Under the pieces are notes generated by a model that worked only from the letters and a program-made list of their open reading frames with translations, ran no database searches and was not told where the DNA came from. Source: Bin80 sp965116685 (GTDB taxonomy: Bacteria; Bacteroidota; Rhodothermia; Rhodothermales; Bin80). Taken from it: a stretch of DNA of 64,000 nucleotides. The translations under genes were made by a program, and so were the position numbers. Positions 46,557 through 55,228 of the stretch are shown one piece after another (the stretch's first letter is position 1; every line of letters begins with the position of its first letter). The stretch lies in NCBI GenBank assembly GCA_965116685.1, contig OZ220707.1, positions 3,286,001 to 3,350,000 of the forward strand, read 5' to 3'.

Positions 46557-49500
46557 CTACTTCAGAAGCGTCATTGCCTGCGTGTGAATGAGTTTGCCTT
46601 CTGACTCCATCCCATAGAAATACACGCCGCTGGCATACGCGTTGGCGTCCCAATCCACTTGGTGGACTCCAGGAGAATAGATTTGGTCGGTTAATACAGA
46701 CACCTTCCGCCCGACTGCATCGAAGATAATTAGACGCACCCGTACTTCCTTCGGTACTTTGAATTGAATAGACGTAGACGCATTAAAGGGGTTCGGGTAG
46801 TTTTGTGAAAGGCTAAATTCGGACGGTAATTCATCCGGCTTGTCGGTTATCGCGGTGGCGACCTCTCCCACTGGAACCGTCCAAACACCGCGACCATGCG
46901 TACCCAAGACAACCTCATCATCCCGGATCTTGATCTGCCAGACAGCGACGGCCGGCAGACCGTTGTCTGCATAATTCCAATCCGCACCATAGTTTCGGGA
47001 CTCAAAAAGGCCAATCTCGGTGCCTGCCCAAAGGACATTGGTTGCGTGTAGCATCACAGCCAGATCGAACACAGCCACATCTGGAAACCCATTCGTGCTT
47101 ACGTCCGATGTGGCAAAACCGGAGAGGTCCGTCCAGGTCTGCCCATAGTCTTTGGTTTCCAGAATCTTGGGATGGTTGTAGCGTGAAAACAGCGCATAAG
47201 CGGTGCCTTTTTCAGTGGGATGCGTCGCAAGCCCCGATACATAGGTTTCTGGTGGCCGGTTCATAACGGGGAAGGCCGTCGCTTCGAATGATTCGCCCTT
47301 GTCTCGGGAGACTTGCAGCTTGTTAAAGAGTCTTGTGTCACTTGGACTGGAAATCAATCCACACCCTGCCCATACTACATTCGGGTCGGCAATTGAGACT
47401 CTGACTCTGCAGCCCGACCAAATCTCCCAAGCTTCTGTAATGGGCGTCAAGGCCCAAGTTTCTCCAAAGTTTCTGGAGTACCATACCCCCTTACCCCCGA
47501 CAGTATATACATCGTCGGGAGCCTTATCGGAATTCGCTATTTGGGTGATAAACTGCCCGTCCTCTATGCCCGCACTGAACGAAGCTTCCCAAGTTGCACC
47601 ACCGTCGGTTGTTCTCCCTATTGAGATAAATTGTTCTGATGCCAGAATCTTCTCAGGATCGGTAGCGTGCCATACTGTCTCAAACCCATCACCAACGCCC
47701 TGCTTTATCCATCCATCTCGGTTATTCGGATTATTGGAGGATCTCCACGTTCCGTTATCTTGGGCGCCGGCGATGTACACGGAAGCTCTGGGCTTTTTAG
47801 CCACCCCGTAGACCTGCATGGTATTGTATCCCGAACTTGCGTGATCCAGCTCTATGAAACTCCGGCCATTGTCCGTAGACAATGCAACGCCACCGTCATT
47901 GGCATCCAGAACCCAGAATTCATTCCGGTCTTCATTGATTGGGATGGGCACAATGGCGTGGTGATCCACATGTGTGGCGCGGTTAGCATCAATTTGACTA
48001 GGCAGGTCTAGGTCTCGACGTGGGTTCCCGGCAAGCTCGAACGAGGCTGAAATTGTTTGGTTTGGTAGGTTAGTCGGGTCCCATGTAACAGTAGGATCGT
48101 CAACGAGGACTGGGTGCAGCATGTATAGCATTCCATTCACCAGGCCGCCGTCTCGAGCAATACTTTCGTGAGGCACTGCAGCGTTGTAATCGTACTTGTG
48201 AATGAACATGTACTCCATACTCGTCTCATCACGCGGGGTTAGATAATGAGTGTTATAACGGATCAGATTGAACTTGCCATCATCAGCCTGATCGCGGAAG
48301 GAAACCATTAGTTGGCGATTGTTCTCGGTGTCCCAAACCTGAAAAGGCACTTCCACATAGTCAGCGTACATATATTCGGAGAAGGGGATAGCCGCACCCC
48401 ATTTTGAAATATGCCGGCTGTTTTTTCCACCCAGAAGCGATGAGCCAACTGCCTGTTCCGGCCCCAGCGAATCTCAATATCAGTATAGTCTGTCAGCGAC
48501 ACGTCCACAGCCTCTGGATGCTGGACAACCATCCTCTCCTCAATCCTGTAATACACACCTTCCTCGACAACAGGTTTGAACTCAAGCCACTCATGAGAGC
48601 CGCCATAATCGAATTCACTAACCAGAATCAAAGTGTTTTCACCTATAATTCTGTTTTGCCAAAGTTCTATCCCGCCAACAAATACGGTGTCCGGTTTAAA
48701 TGGGTGCACCGCTAGCGTATTGTTGAACCAGCCTTGGGGTCCGAACCAATTTATACCAGAATGGCTAACGGTACGGACCCAATTCATACCGCCATCCTCA
48801 CTCCGGTAAAGGTCGGACAGAAACCTGAAACCTCCTTTGGTGGTCCACGCATGAACGGCGGCGTATGCGATATCTGGACTGGAGGGGGAATACGCCAGTT
48901 CAATGCGATAAAATTCAGAAGCCCAGTCTACTGATGCGAATGCCCATGTCATACCAGCATCATTAGAGTAGAGTATGCCATGCTCACCGACACTTGCTAT
49001 TTGTCTGTTGAAGTCGCTTGGCTGCACACGCAAGTCCTGTACCGGTTCGCGTTCTGATGTACTCCTGTATGTTGCAGTCCAAGTTACACCGCCATCGACC
49101 GTCCGGAAAATACCCTCATTGGTGGCGGCCAACACTACATCCGAGTCTATGGGATCTACGGCCAACTGGTTTACAAATCGGAAATTTGTGTTGCCAGAAG
49201 TAGCAGACAGGTGGTTCCACGTTGTGCCTCTGTCCACAGATTTGAAGATGCCGTCACCAGCTACTGAACTGAAAAAGCCAATACCTTCGCCGGTACCCAT
49301 GTAGATGACATTGGGATCACTTTCAGCCATCGCCAGGCTACTGACTGCCAAGTTCGGTAGATTATCCGTTACAGGCTGCCATGTGGATCCACGATCTGTT
49401 GTCTTCCATAGACCGCCAGACACTGAGCCAGCCCACCATGTGTTTCGTGGATCGTCGGGATCAATCAGTATAGCCCGGGTCCGTCCGCCGACATTTCCTG

Positions 49501-49810
49501 GACCTCGTTCGACCCAGTTGAGTTTGGTGCCGGATGTTTTCGCGGCCGCCAATACTTTGTTGAATTCCTTAAGGCGATAGCCCATCGGGTAATGGTTCGT
49601 CCCATCTGCGGATGCCCTGATGTCATGGTGGTACTGAAAGAACTTGTCCGGATGGCCTTGTGTGCCTGCCACTAGCCTGAACTCCTCTGACTGCACCGTG
49701 AGCGGATTCAACTGAAAAGGTCGTACTGGAGCGTCAGGCCAAAGCGCAATGTTGAGTAACAGAAGGATAATACCCGCGAGTACAATAGCAACGGGCTTGA
49801 GTGTTTTCAT
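46557..49810 (-). CDS. secreted BNR beta-propeller protein with T9SS sorting domain, frameshifted
   Basis: Two overlapping frames (49909-48308 and 48371-46557) are parts of one gene. Adding one A to the A6 run (48421-48426 on the plus strand as T6) joins them through WVEKNSRHISKWGAAIPFSE, giving about 1084 residues. The N-terminus (start 49810, MKTLKPVAIV) is a hydrophobic signal. Asp-box blades include KTTDRGSTWQPVT, KSVDRGTTWNHLS and RTTDGGATWEAS. The C-terminal 85 residues are a type A Por/T9SS sorting domain: SLSQNYPNPFNASTSIQF, YASGVYFYGME, ending TLLK. It would be secreted across the outer membrane and anchored. The break is a real mutation or a homopolymer error. Confidence 0.8.
48421..48426 (+). 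repeat. T6/A6 homopolymer at the frameshift of the BNR/T9SS gene
   Basis: Six T on the plus strand (A6 in the gene). Seven would make one continuous protein. Short compared with normal slippage tracts, so sequencing error or one real indel are both plausible. Confidence 0.6.
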
Positions 49811-50230
49811 GATTCCCAAACTATGTGGGAGATCCCGACTAATGGGATAGATACGGATCCTTGTTTGCCTCGTTCGAAAAACTAAGTTCCGCATGCACCT
49901 CCCCTGCATTGTAAAATGTACGGAATTTTACAGGGTACGTTCTGTCGGTCGGGGAATAGATCGCCAATTATTTAACGTGCAAAGGCAGCCGGGTCACGTG
50001 CCGATCAACACGGCCTCCGAAGTCGAAAACTCTGTGATAGATATCAGGTGGCCCAACGGATCCATGGCCGCCAGAACACTGTTGCGGGTATGGGCGTCCG
50101 GCCCTAGATAAAGACATTTGTGCATGTAAACTAAGGTCTGATGAGAATAGCGGACGATACGAAACACATGTCCGTTTTTATCAACCTCAATTGTATTAAT
50201 TTAAGGGGGTATTCAACAACTCAGATAGTC
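49811..50230. other. 420-bp divergent intergenic region
   Basis: Lies between the BNR/T9SS gene and the Gfo/Idh/MocA gene. It holds an inverted repeat at 49910-49932. Upstream in-frame extensions of both genes enter it but have no signal-peptide logic. Nothing else was recognised. Confidence 0.5.
49910..49932. promoter_or_regulatory. inverted repeat TGTAAAAT-N7-ATTTTACA, operator-like
   Basis: Perfect 8-bp arms at 49910-49917 and 49925-49932 with a 7-bp spacer, in the divergent region between the BNR/T9SS gene and the oxidoreductase gene. Size and symmetry fit a dimeric regulator site. No linked regulator gene is visible. Confidence 0.4.
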
Positions 50231-51733
50231 ATGTCACAAACCAAAAATTTCAACCGCCGCGAATTTATCACAACCACTGCTGGAGCTGCATCTATTGCAG
50301 CGGTGCTCCCCCGGCGAATTTTTGGCGGGCCGGGACGTGTTGCCCCCAGCGATCAGGTCAATGTTGCATTGATCGGCTGTGGAACACAGGCCTTACGCCA
50401 GCTGATGGGCGATTGGTTGCCAAGGGAGGATCTCAATATAGTTGCAATCTGTGATCCCAATACGGACTCGGAGGATTATCGCGACTGGAGCCCGCATGGC
50501 CTTCGCAATTCAATACGTGAATTTCTTGGTAATCCCAATTGGGGATCCGAAACCGGCATTCGGGCCGGGCTCATGGCCGCGAAGGAGATGATTGAGGGGT
50601 ATTATGCGAACGAGCGTGGGCAGAGTGATTGGGAAGGTCTAAAGCTTTATGCGGATTATAGAGAGATGCTGGCCGAATCTGAGGGCATCGATGCCATCAT
50701 TGACATGACCCCTGAACATCTTCATGGGGTGGTGAATATTGCGGGAATGAAGGCAGGCAAGGCAGTGGTTTCCCACAAGGTGCTCGCCAATACGCTGCAT
50801 GAAGTGCACCACACCGTTCGAACTGCCAAAGAAACCGGTGTGACTACCCACCTTATGGCATGGAACAATGATCCGGCACTTTATCAGTTGTGGGAGTGGC
50901 TGGATCAGGGGGTGATCGGAAAGGTGAAAGAGGTACATAATTGGTCGAATCGTCCTATATGGCCCCAAGGATGGATCGAAAATCCCAAAGAGGAGATGGC
51001 AATCCCCGATGGCATGAACTGGGATCTATGGCTGGGATGTGTACCCGATCGGCCCTACCACATTGATTATACCCATGCACTTTTCCGGGGATGGTTTGAG
51101 TTTGGCAGTGGTTGTCTAGGGGATATGGGACAATACAGTTTATGGAGGACCTATCGGATGCTGAACCCAGGCCCGGTGGTTCGCGTGGAGGCCAATTCTG
51201 CCACTGGAGCAACCATTGTAGGGAATCAAAGTCAGTGGCGTCGTTCGGAAGTCGCGTTCCCAACGGCAAGCACAGTACATTTTGAGCATAAAGATTTGGA
51301 TATTTTCTGGTATGACGGTGGCATGAAGCCACGTATAGCCAAGGGATTATTAGGACCAGGTGAGCGACTCCCCAATCAGGGAGTACTGTATGTAGGAGAA
51401 TATGGAACGATTCTCGGGAACTTTCTTGGGACTAATTTTCGTCTTCTGCCCGAAAGTAGAATGACTGCCCTGCAGGGATCCTTGCCGGCAAGTAGACCTG
51501 TAGAAGAGGTTAAAAATTCTGCAGATGAGTATGTAGACGCAATCCGGGAGGGCAAGCAAAGCCGGGGGAGCTTCATAAACATTGCAGACCTCGCCGAAGC
51601 GACCTGTTTGGGGGTCATTGCGTTACGTACCGGGGAGCAGATTACTTGGGATGCTGAGAACATGAAGGTGCTCAGTGACAACGTTCCGCATGAACTCTTG
51701 ACCCGTGAGTATCGTGAGGGATGGGCGGTATAG
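50231..51733 (+). CDS. Tat-exported Gfo/Idh/MocA-family oxidoreductase
   Basis: 500 residues from ATG at 50231 (MSQTKNFNRREF). The signal has a twin-arginine-like start NRREFITTTAGAASIAAVLP. The N-terminal Rossmann fold contains VNVALIGCGTQA and IVAICDPN; the active-site region includes DMTPEHLHGVV and GKAVVSHKVLANT. Members oxidise sugars, inositols or cleave glycosides with tightly bound NAD(P). Substrate unknown. The frame is open to 50141 upstream, but the Tat signal fixes the start. It is divergent from the BNR/T9SS gene. Confidence 0.85.
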   Translation: MSQTKNFNRREFITTTAGAASIAAVLPRRIFGGPGRVAPSDQVNVALIGCGTQALRQLMGDWLPREDLNIVAICDPNTDSEDYRDWSPHGLRNSIREFLGNPNWGSETGIRAGLMAAKEMIEGYYANERGQSDWEGLKLYADYREMLAESEGIDAIIDMTPEHLHGVVNIAGMKAGKAVVSHKVLANTLHEVHHTVRTAKETGVTTHLMAWNNDPALYQLWEWLDQGVIGKVKEVHNWSNRPIWPQGWIENPKEEMAIPDGMNWDLWLGCVPDRPYHIDYTHALFRGWFEFGSGCLGDMGQYSLWRTYRMLNPGPVVRVEANSATGATIVGNQSQWRRSEVAFPTASTVHFEHKDLDIFWYDGGMKPRIAKGLLGPGERLPNQGVLYVGEYGTILGNFLGTNFRLLPESRMTALQGSLPASRPVEEVKNSADEYVDAIREGKQSRGSFINIADLAEATCLGVIALRTGEQITWDAENMKVLSDNVPHELLTREYREGWAV

Positions 51734-52416
51734 GAGATCCCTCTCTCCTGACGTGGAGCAGGGCTGTGAGGGGATGAGACCGGCTCCATTGGGAGACTAG
51801 GTCTTTTTGTGCCTGGAGAAGGTTCACGGCTGAGCACAGCAGGCTTTGTTATTTCGAAATCTTGATAGATGATCTGGGATGCCGTGATCACTTTCGAGAG
51901 CATGGCATTGATGACCTATCGGTGTTCAATCATGTGGAAGCACGGCAACTGATCGATGGGCCGAATAAATTGAAGCGTAAATAGCGATGGTGTATTTATG
52001 AGGATATAGCTGTGTACTCAGATCATATTGCAGGACTTGCACCCGCTGCACTTTTGCCAGTTAGCCTGGCGCACGGCAATTTGGATCTCAATATCCATAT
52101 AGCAGAGCGAGGGCTTTCACCGTAGGATGCAGCTAAAAAATATGGCGTGTCCGTTGCCAAAGTTTACGCCGCGGTGTGCGAGATATGCGGCGGGCAATCA
52201 AAGAATGGCCGCGCCAGCCACGTGCCAGGCGCACAACTGCAGGGCCATGAATTTCAATACATTGCCCGCTTGGTCAACGTGGGGCCGGAGCTGCTACGAT
52301 CTGCCGCAGAGGTACCCAGAGGTGGCGCAGGATCAACGAACGGGGTGCCCTTATCTGTGCCACTGATCGCAAATAAGGGATTCAGATCGCCTCAAATGAT
52401 TTTCTGGCCGCTCCCT
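51734..52416. other. 683-bp region without a convincing gene; traces of a small decayed gene
   Basis: Several short frames occur but none looks like a full protein. In one frame RWRRINERGALICATDRK (about 52320-52373) ends in a stop; this resembles the Trp-x-x-Ile-Asn-x-Arg end of small unknown proteins common in bacteria. A 20-bp stretch of it recurs at 53888-53907. The region is probably debris from gene turnover. Confidence 0.4.
52320..52339 (+). repeat. dispersed 20-bp direct repeat, copy 1
   Basis: AGGTGGCGCAGGATCAACGA, identical to 53888-53907. In both places one frame reads RWRRINERGA. The two copies flank the propeller-lipoprotein/secreted-peptide pair. Confidence 0.5.
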
Positions 52417-53517
52417 TTACTCCAAGTCAAACTCGTAGCCGTATATATATTCTTCCCGCGGCGAAGACACGTACAAATGATCTCCATGCAGGAGAAAATC
52501 CCTAGGATTAATTTTCTCCGTATCATTGAATGTGCTGAAAATCATTTTTGCGGCCATTTCATAGTCATTTTCAGATAAATCAAGGACATCGACATAATTA
52601 CCCGCCGAATTTACAATTAGATAGCGAGAATTAAGGAACTTTATTGTTAAGACGAATCCACGCGTACCAGGTTCCATTCCTCCAGCAGATCCAGCGGGGG
52701 GACCAGCAGCAGGCTCAAAATCACGAACCCGTTTTCCCTCAAATCGAATGGTCTTCAAATGCCTGAATTCATCATCATAAACAAAGATATACGGGAGCCC
52801 CAAGTATGCCACTGCAGTTCGATCCCCCCCAGGAGAAACCGTTACGAAATTGGCGTTTTCTCCCGACCGACCATCCAGGTCCAAAACAGGCAGTAACTTG
52901 ACGGATTCGATCCATGAATAAGGGGGTAATTTGCTATAAGGACAAATTAGCCAGTCAAGCCCGATACATTCCAGAAATATATAATCAGGGGAAACCGAAA
53001 ATCGCTGTTGCAATCCTGTAATGGGATTAAAAAACGAACCAACGTATTCAAAGTTTTCCGTGAATATTTGTACACGTTCCGAATCCTTGACGAATATGTG
53101 TGAACCGTCATAATCGATCCCCATGATGTAATTAAACTCTCCAGGAGCTTTTCCTTGGGCACCAATTTTCCGGCTCAAATAGCCATCATCTCCAACCGTG
53201 AAGATGTTATGTCCATACGATTCAGAAATGTAAATACTATCTCCAACTGAGATCATATTGGACGGACGACCAAGAAACAACGAATCAGTTGGAATCCCTA
53301 ACCTGGTCGTTGCTGTCCATCTTTCCGGTTCAATATCCGTGTTGACTACGAAGTGGGGAGCAGAATCCAGTAAGCTATCAATAATCGGAGAATCTTCAAA
53401 TCGAGTAAGCGTTGTTTCTCCGTTCTGACATGCAGTAAAGGATACTAACAGGAACAGAATCCCCGCATACCTCCATTTAAGAGATGGCAATATGCGGGGA
53501 ATGGGAATGGAATTCAT
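52417..53517 (-). CDS. six-bladed beta-propeller lipoprotein (BF3164-like), third copy
   Basis: 366 residues. A signal with lipobox VSFTAC follows a polar N-terminus. Blade signatures include DSIYISESYGHNIFTVGDDG, IGAQGKAPGEFNYIMGID and YLGLPYIFVYDDEF, so a propeller related to but distant from the pair at 15-18 kb. It starts 10 bp after the stop of a small secreted protein gene (53528), so the two form one operon. A similar arrangement of a small secreted peptide and a BF3164-like lipoprotein is known in Bacteroidota. Function unknown. Confidence 0.75.
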   Translation of the reverse strand: MNSIPIPRILPSLKWRYAGILFLLVSFTACQNGETTLTRFEDSPIIDSLLDSAPHFVVNTDIEPERWTATTRLGIPTDSLFLGRPSNMISVGDSIYISESYGHNIFTVGDDGYLSRKIGAQGKAPGEFNYIMGIDYDGSHIFVKDSERVQIFTENFEYVGSFFNPITGLQQRFSVSPDYIFLECIGLDWLICPYSKLPPYSWIESVKLLPVLDLDGRSGENANFVTVSPGGDRTAVAYLGLPYIFVYDDEFRHLKTIRFEGKRVRDFEPAAGPPAGSAGGMEPGTRGFVLTIKFLNSRYLIVNSAGNYVDVLDLSENDYEMAAKMIFSTFNDTEKINPRDFLLHGDHLYVSSPREEYIYGYEFDLE

Positions 53518-53527
53518 CTACGGCAAA

Positions 53528-53770
53528 TCACTCCATTGTCATGCCGCATACTGTTCCCTCATAGGGCCCAGTACCAAAAAAAACGCGGATACCATAGCCG
53601 CAATCAATGGCCTGTGCCCATCCTCCGCGACTCTCGATAACCAGAGTACTGCACTCACCATTATCGCAAAAAAGTGTTCTGACTTCGGGAGCATCTTGAG
53701 ATTGGACAGAAAGAACACTGCCAGCGAGAAGAAATAGGCACATACATGCCAAGCTAAGTAAAAATTTCAT
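53528..53770 (-). CDS. small secreted four-cysteine protein (80 residues)
   Basis: From ATG at 53770: a signal peptide (MKFLLSLACMCLFLLAGSVL) with likely cleavage after SVQSQ or QSQ, leaving about 55 residues with four cysteines (LFCDNGECS, AIDCGYG, TVCGMTM) that could form two disulfides. No family recognised. The frame is open upstream to 53956 but the signal start fixes the gene. It lies 10 bp upstream of the beta-propeller lipoprotein on the same strand, so it may be the ligand or partner of that protein. Confidence 0.65.
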   Translation of the reverse strand: MKFLLSLACMCLFLLAGSVLSVQSQDAPEVRTLFCDNGECSTLVIESRGGWAQAIDCGYGIRVFFGTGPYEGTVCGMTME

Positions 53771-53887
53771 TTTGAAGAAAAATTTTGTTATGGTTGAAAA
53801 ATGCAAACGCGTCGAGTATACGACAAAACATCGAGAATCCCGCATTCCCAGGAATTTCGATCGTTTTTCTGTTGCAGCGCGTCTGCC

Positions 53888-53907
53888 AGGTGGCGCAGGA
53901 TCAACGA
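53888..53907 (+). repeat. dispersed 20-bp direct repeat, copy 2
   Basis: Identical to the copy at 52320-52339. Here the plus-strand frame gives ARWRRINERGASRM. It lies upstream of the small secreted protein gene in otherwise non-coding DNA (53771-53975). Confidence 0.5.
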
Positions 53908-53975
53908 GAGGGGCGCTAGTAGGATGGTGCTTCCACTGGAAGTACGTTCGACGCATCAGATTCGCCCAGATAGCC

Positions 53976-54438
53976 TCATATGAGGTGGTCAGCCACTGAA
54001 TGCTGCCGCTCGTGGAGTCTGGTTTTGAGTGCCTGGATAAAGTCCGGTAGTCCAGACACCACCGATTCCATACAGGGCATATCCATGTCCTTCTCCGTCC
54101 GACTCATCGGATACGCTCTACCGGCGATGAGGCCGGCGGCATCCGCCTCCTTATTCCAGGTGTCTTCGTGGCACTTAAATATCGCAATCAATGTCCCATT
54201 GCAACAGACTGGCAGCTCATTCATGCGCTCTGGCATTCGCTCGTTCACGATAAAATCGTAGGCCGCCTGGTACTCCTCCTTGGGGAACTCCAGATTAAAC
54301 CCCCATAGCCTCTTGTGTCCAGTTTCCTTTGTGCGCTCATAGGAGCTCTCAAGGCGGGTCAATGTGGGCATGAGCCGTTCCTGGAGCCAGTGCTGGAGAA
54401 GGGGGCTCTAGATCACTCAGGGTGAAGTCTTCATCCAT
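53976..54438 (-). CDS. hypothetical protein A, frameshifted in a C5 tract
   Basis: The intact part (from 54371) encodes 131 residues of helical, charged sequence such as KRLWGFNLEFPKEEYQAAYD and AAGLIAGRAYPMSRTEKDMD. Upstream, another frame starts at ATG 54438 with MDEDFTLSDLEP and joins smoothly as LEPLLQHWLQERLMPTLTRL if one C is removed from the C5 run (54401-54405 on the plus strand as G5). That yields about 153 residues. No domain is recognised. It is the last of three minus-strand small genes. Confidence 0.5.
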
Positions 54439-54454
54439 ACGCAACTGTCGTCGC

Positions 54455-54616
54455 CTAGGAATAGAAGCGTTTCTCAAACTGCTTCACCCACTCTCTCACC
54501 CAGTGCTGCGCAGCTTCGGGCACATCCTCGCAGATATGATCGAAGGTTTCACCTTGTTTTGTCCACTGCAGAGCCTCTTTGACCTGCTCGGCCGTGTATT
54601 CGCTCAGAGGTTTCAT
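54455..54616 (-). CDS. hypothetical protein B (53 residues)
   Basis: Short acidic helical protein beginning MKPLSEYTAEQVKEALQW and ending WVREWVKQFEKRF. The frame is open up to 54643, directly abutting the stop of the gene upstream. No family recognised; adjacency to A and C suggests one transcript. Confidence 0.45.
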   Translation of the reverse strand: MKPLSEYTAEQVKEALQWTKQGETFDHICEDVPEAAQHWVREWVKQFEKRFYS

Positions 54617-54643
54617 GTTGTGAAATGCCTTGGAAAATAACAA

Positions 54644-54988
54644 CTACAGAGTTACTCCGTACATACTGAGGGTTTCGTCGATGGTTAGGATCTTATCGCG
54701 TTGCAGCAGCTCAGTTTTGATGTGGTCGGAGAATTCTTGATCAGTCGGGTGCTCCACCGTCCACATCCAGCTTTCCAGTGGGCTCTCATTTTCCGAATAG
54801 AGCGGTTCGAGTAGCTTTCCCCAGCAGTACGGGGTTTTTCCGGCAGGAGACGGCTTGACCAACACAAGATCTCCCCTTCTGGGGTTCGGGGTGCAATGAC
54901 GGTCAGGCGAGAAATCGAGGTCTGCTCCGCCGTGCCGATGATGTATATTGAAGAGAGCACATGTCAGCGATTTGTGAGCGATTTTCAA
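54644..54988 (-). CDS. hypothetical protein C (114 residues)
   Basis: Protein-like mainly in its last 80 residues: RRGDLVLVKPSPAGKTPYCW, GKLLEPLYSENES, SWMWTVEHPTDQEFSDH, KILTIDETLSMYGVTL. The first 35 residues (His- and Cys-containing) may be an artefact of an upstream start. GDLVLV-K is reminiscent of small beta-barrel domains, but no family is named. First of the three small genes; it is separated from the divergent clpB promoter by about 160 bp. Confidence 0.45.
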   Translation of the reverse strand: MKIAHKSLTCALFNIHHRHGGADLDFSPDRHCTPNPRRGDLVLVKPSPAGKTPYCWGKLLEPLYSENESPLESWMWTVEHPTDQEFSDHIKTELLQRDKILTIDETLSMYGVTL

Positions 54989-55147
54989 TAGGGGCGTTAG
55001 GGGTCACTTTGGTTTCGCACATCTCTGGATCAGGGAGGGAATGCCGGTCAGGTTTTTCCAGAAATTGGCAGCGGGACGTGTTATTCATGCCGAATCCCCC
55101 TGCAATTGTCCGTCTTTTGCTCAGATCTGGAGGTTAGATAGGACAAG

Positions 55148-55179
55148 TTGTCATTATTCTGCACTGCGGAATACTTTTG
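55148..55179 (+). promoter_or_regulatory. Bacteroidota-type promoter for clpB
   Basis: TTG at 55148-55150 (-33) and TACTTTTG at 55172-55179 (-7, consensus TAnnTTTG) with a 21-bp spacer. The expected transcription start is about 55186, some 40 bp before the clpB ATG. Confidence 0.5.
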
Positions 55180-55228
55180 GATCCTTGTGTATGTACGTAG
55201 ACACACTGACAAAACGACATACAATACA

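Noticed and set aside
46557..48371. Independent 604-residue BNR protein starting MYADYVEV
   Set aside because: It lacks a signal peptide and joins the preceding 49810-48308 frame with one base; treated as the second half of one gene.
51376..51903. 175-codon minus-strand frame
   Set aside because: It is antisense to the Gfo/Idh/MocA gene and looks random.
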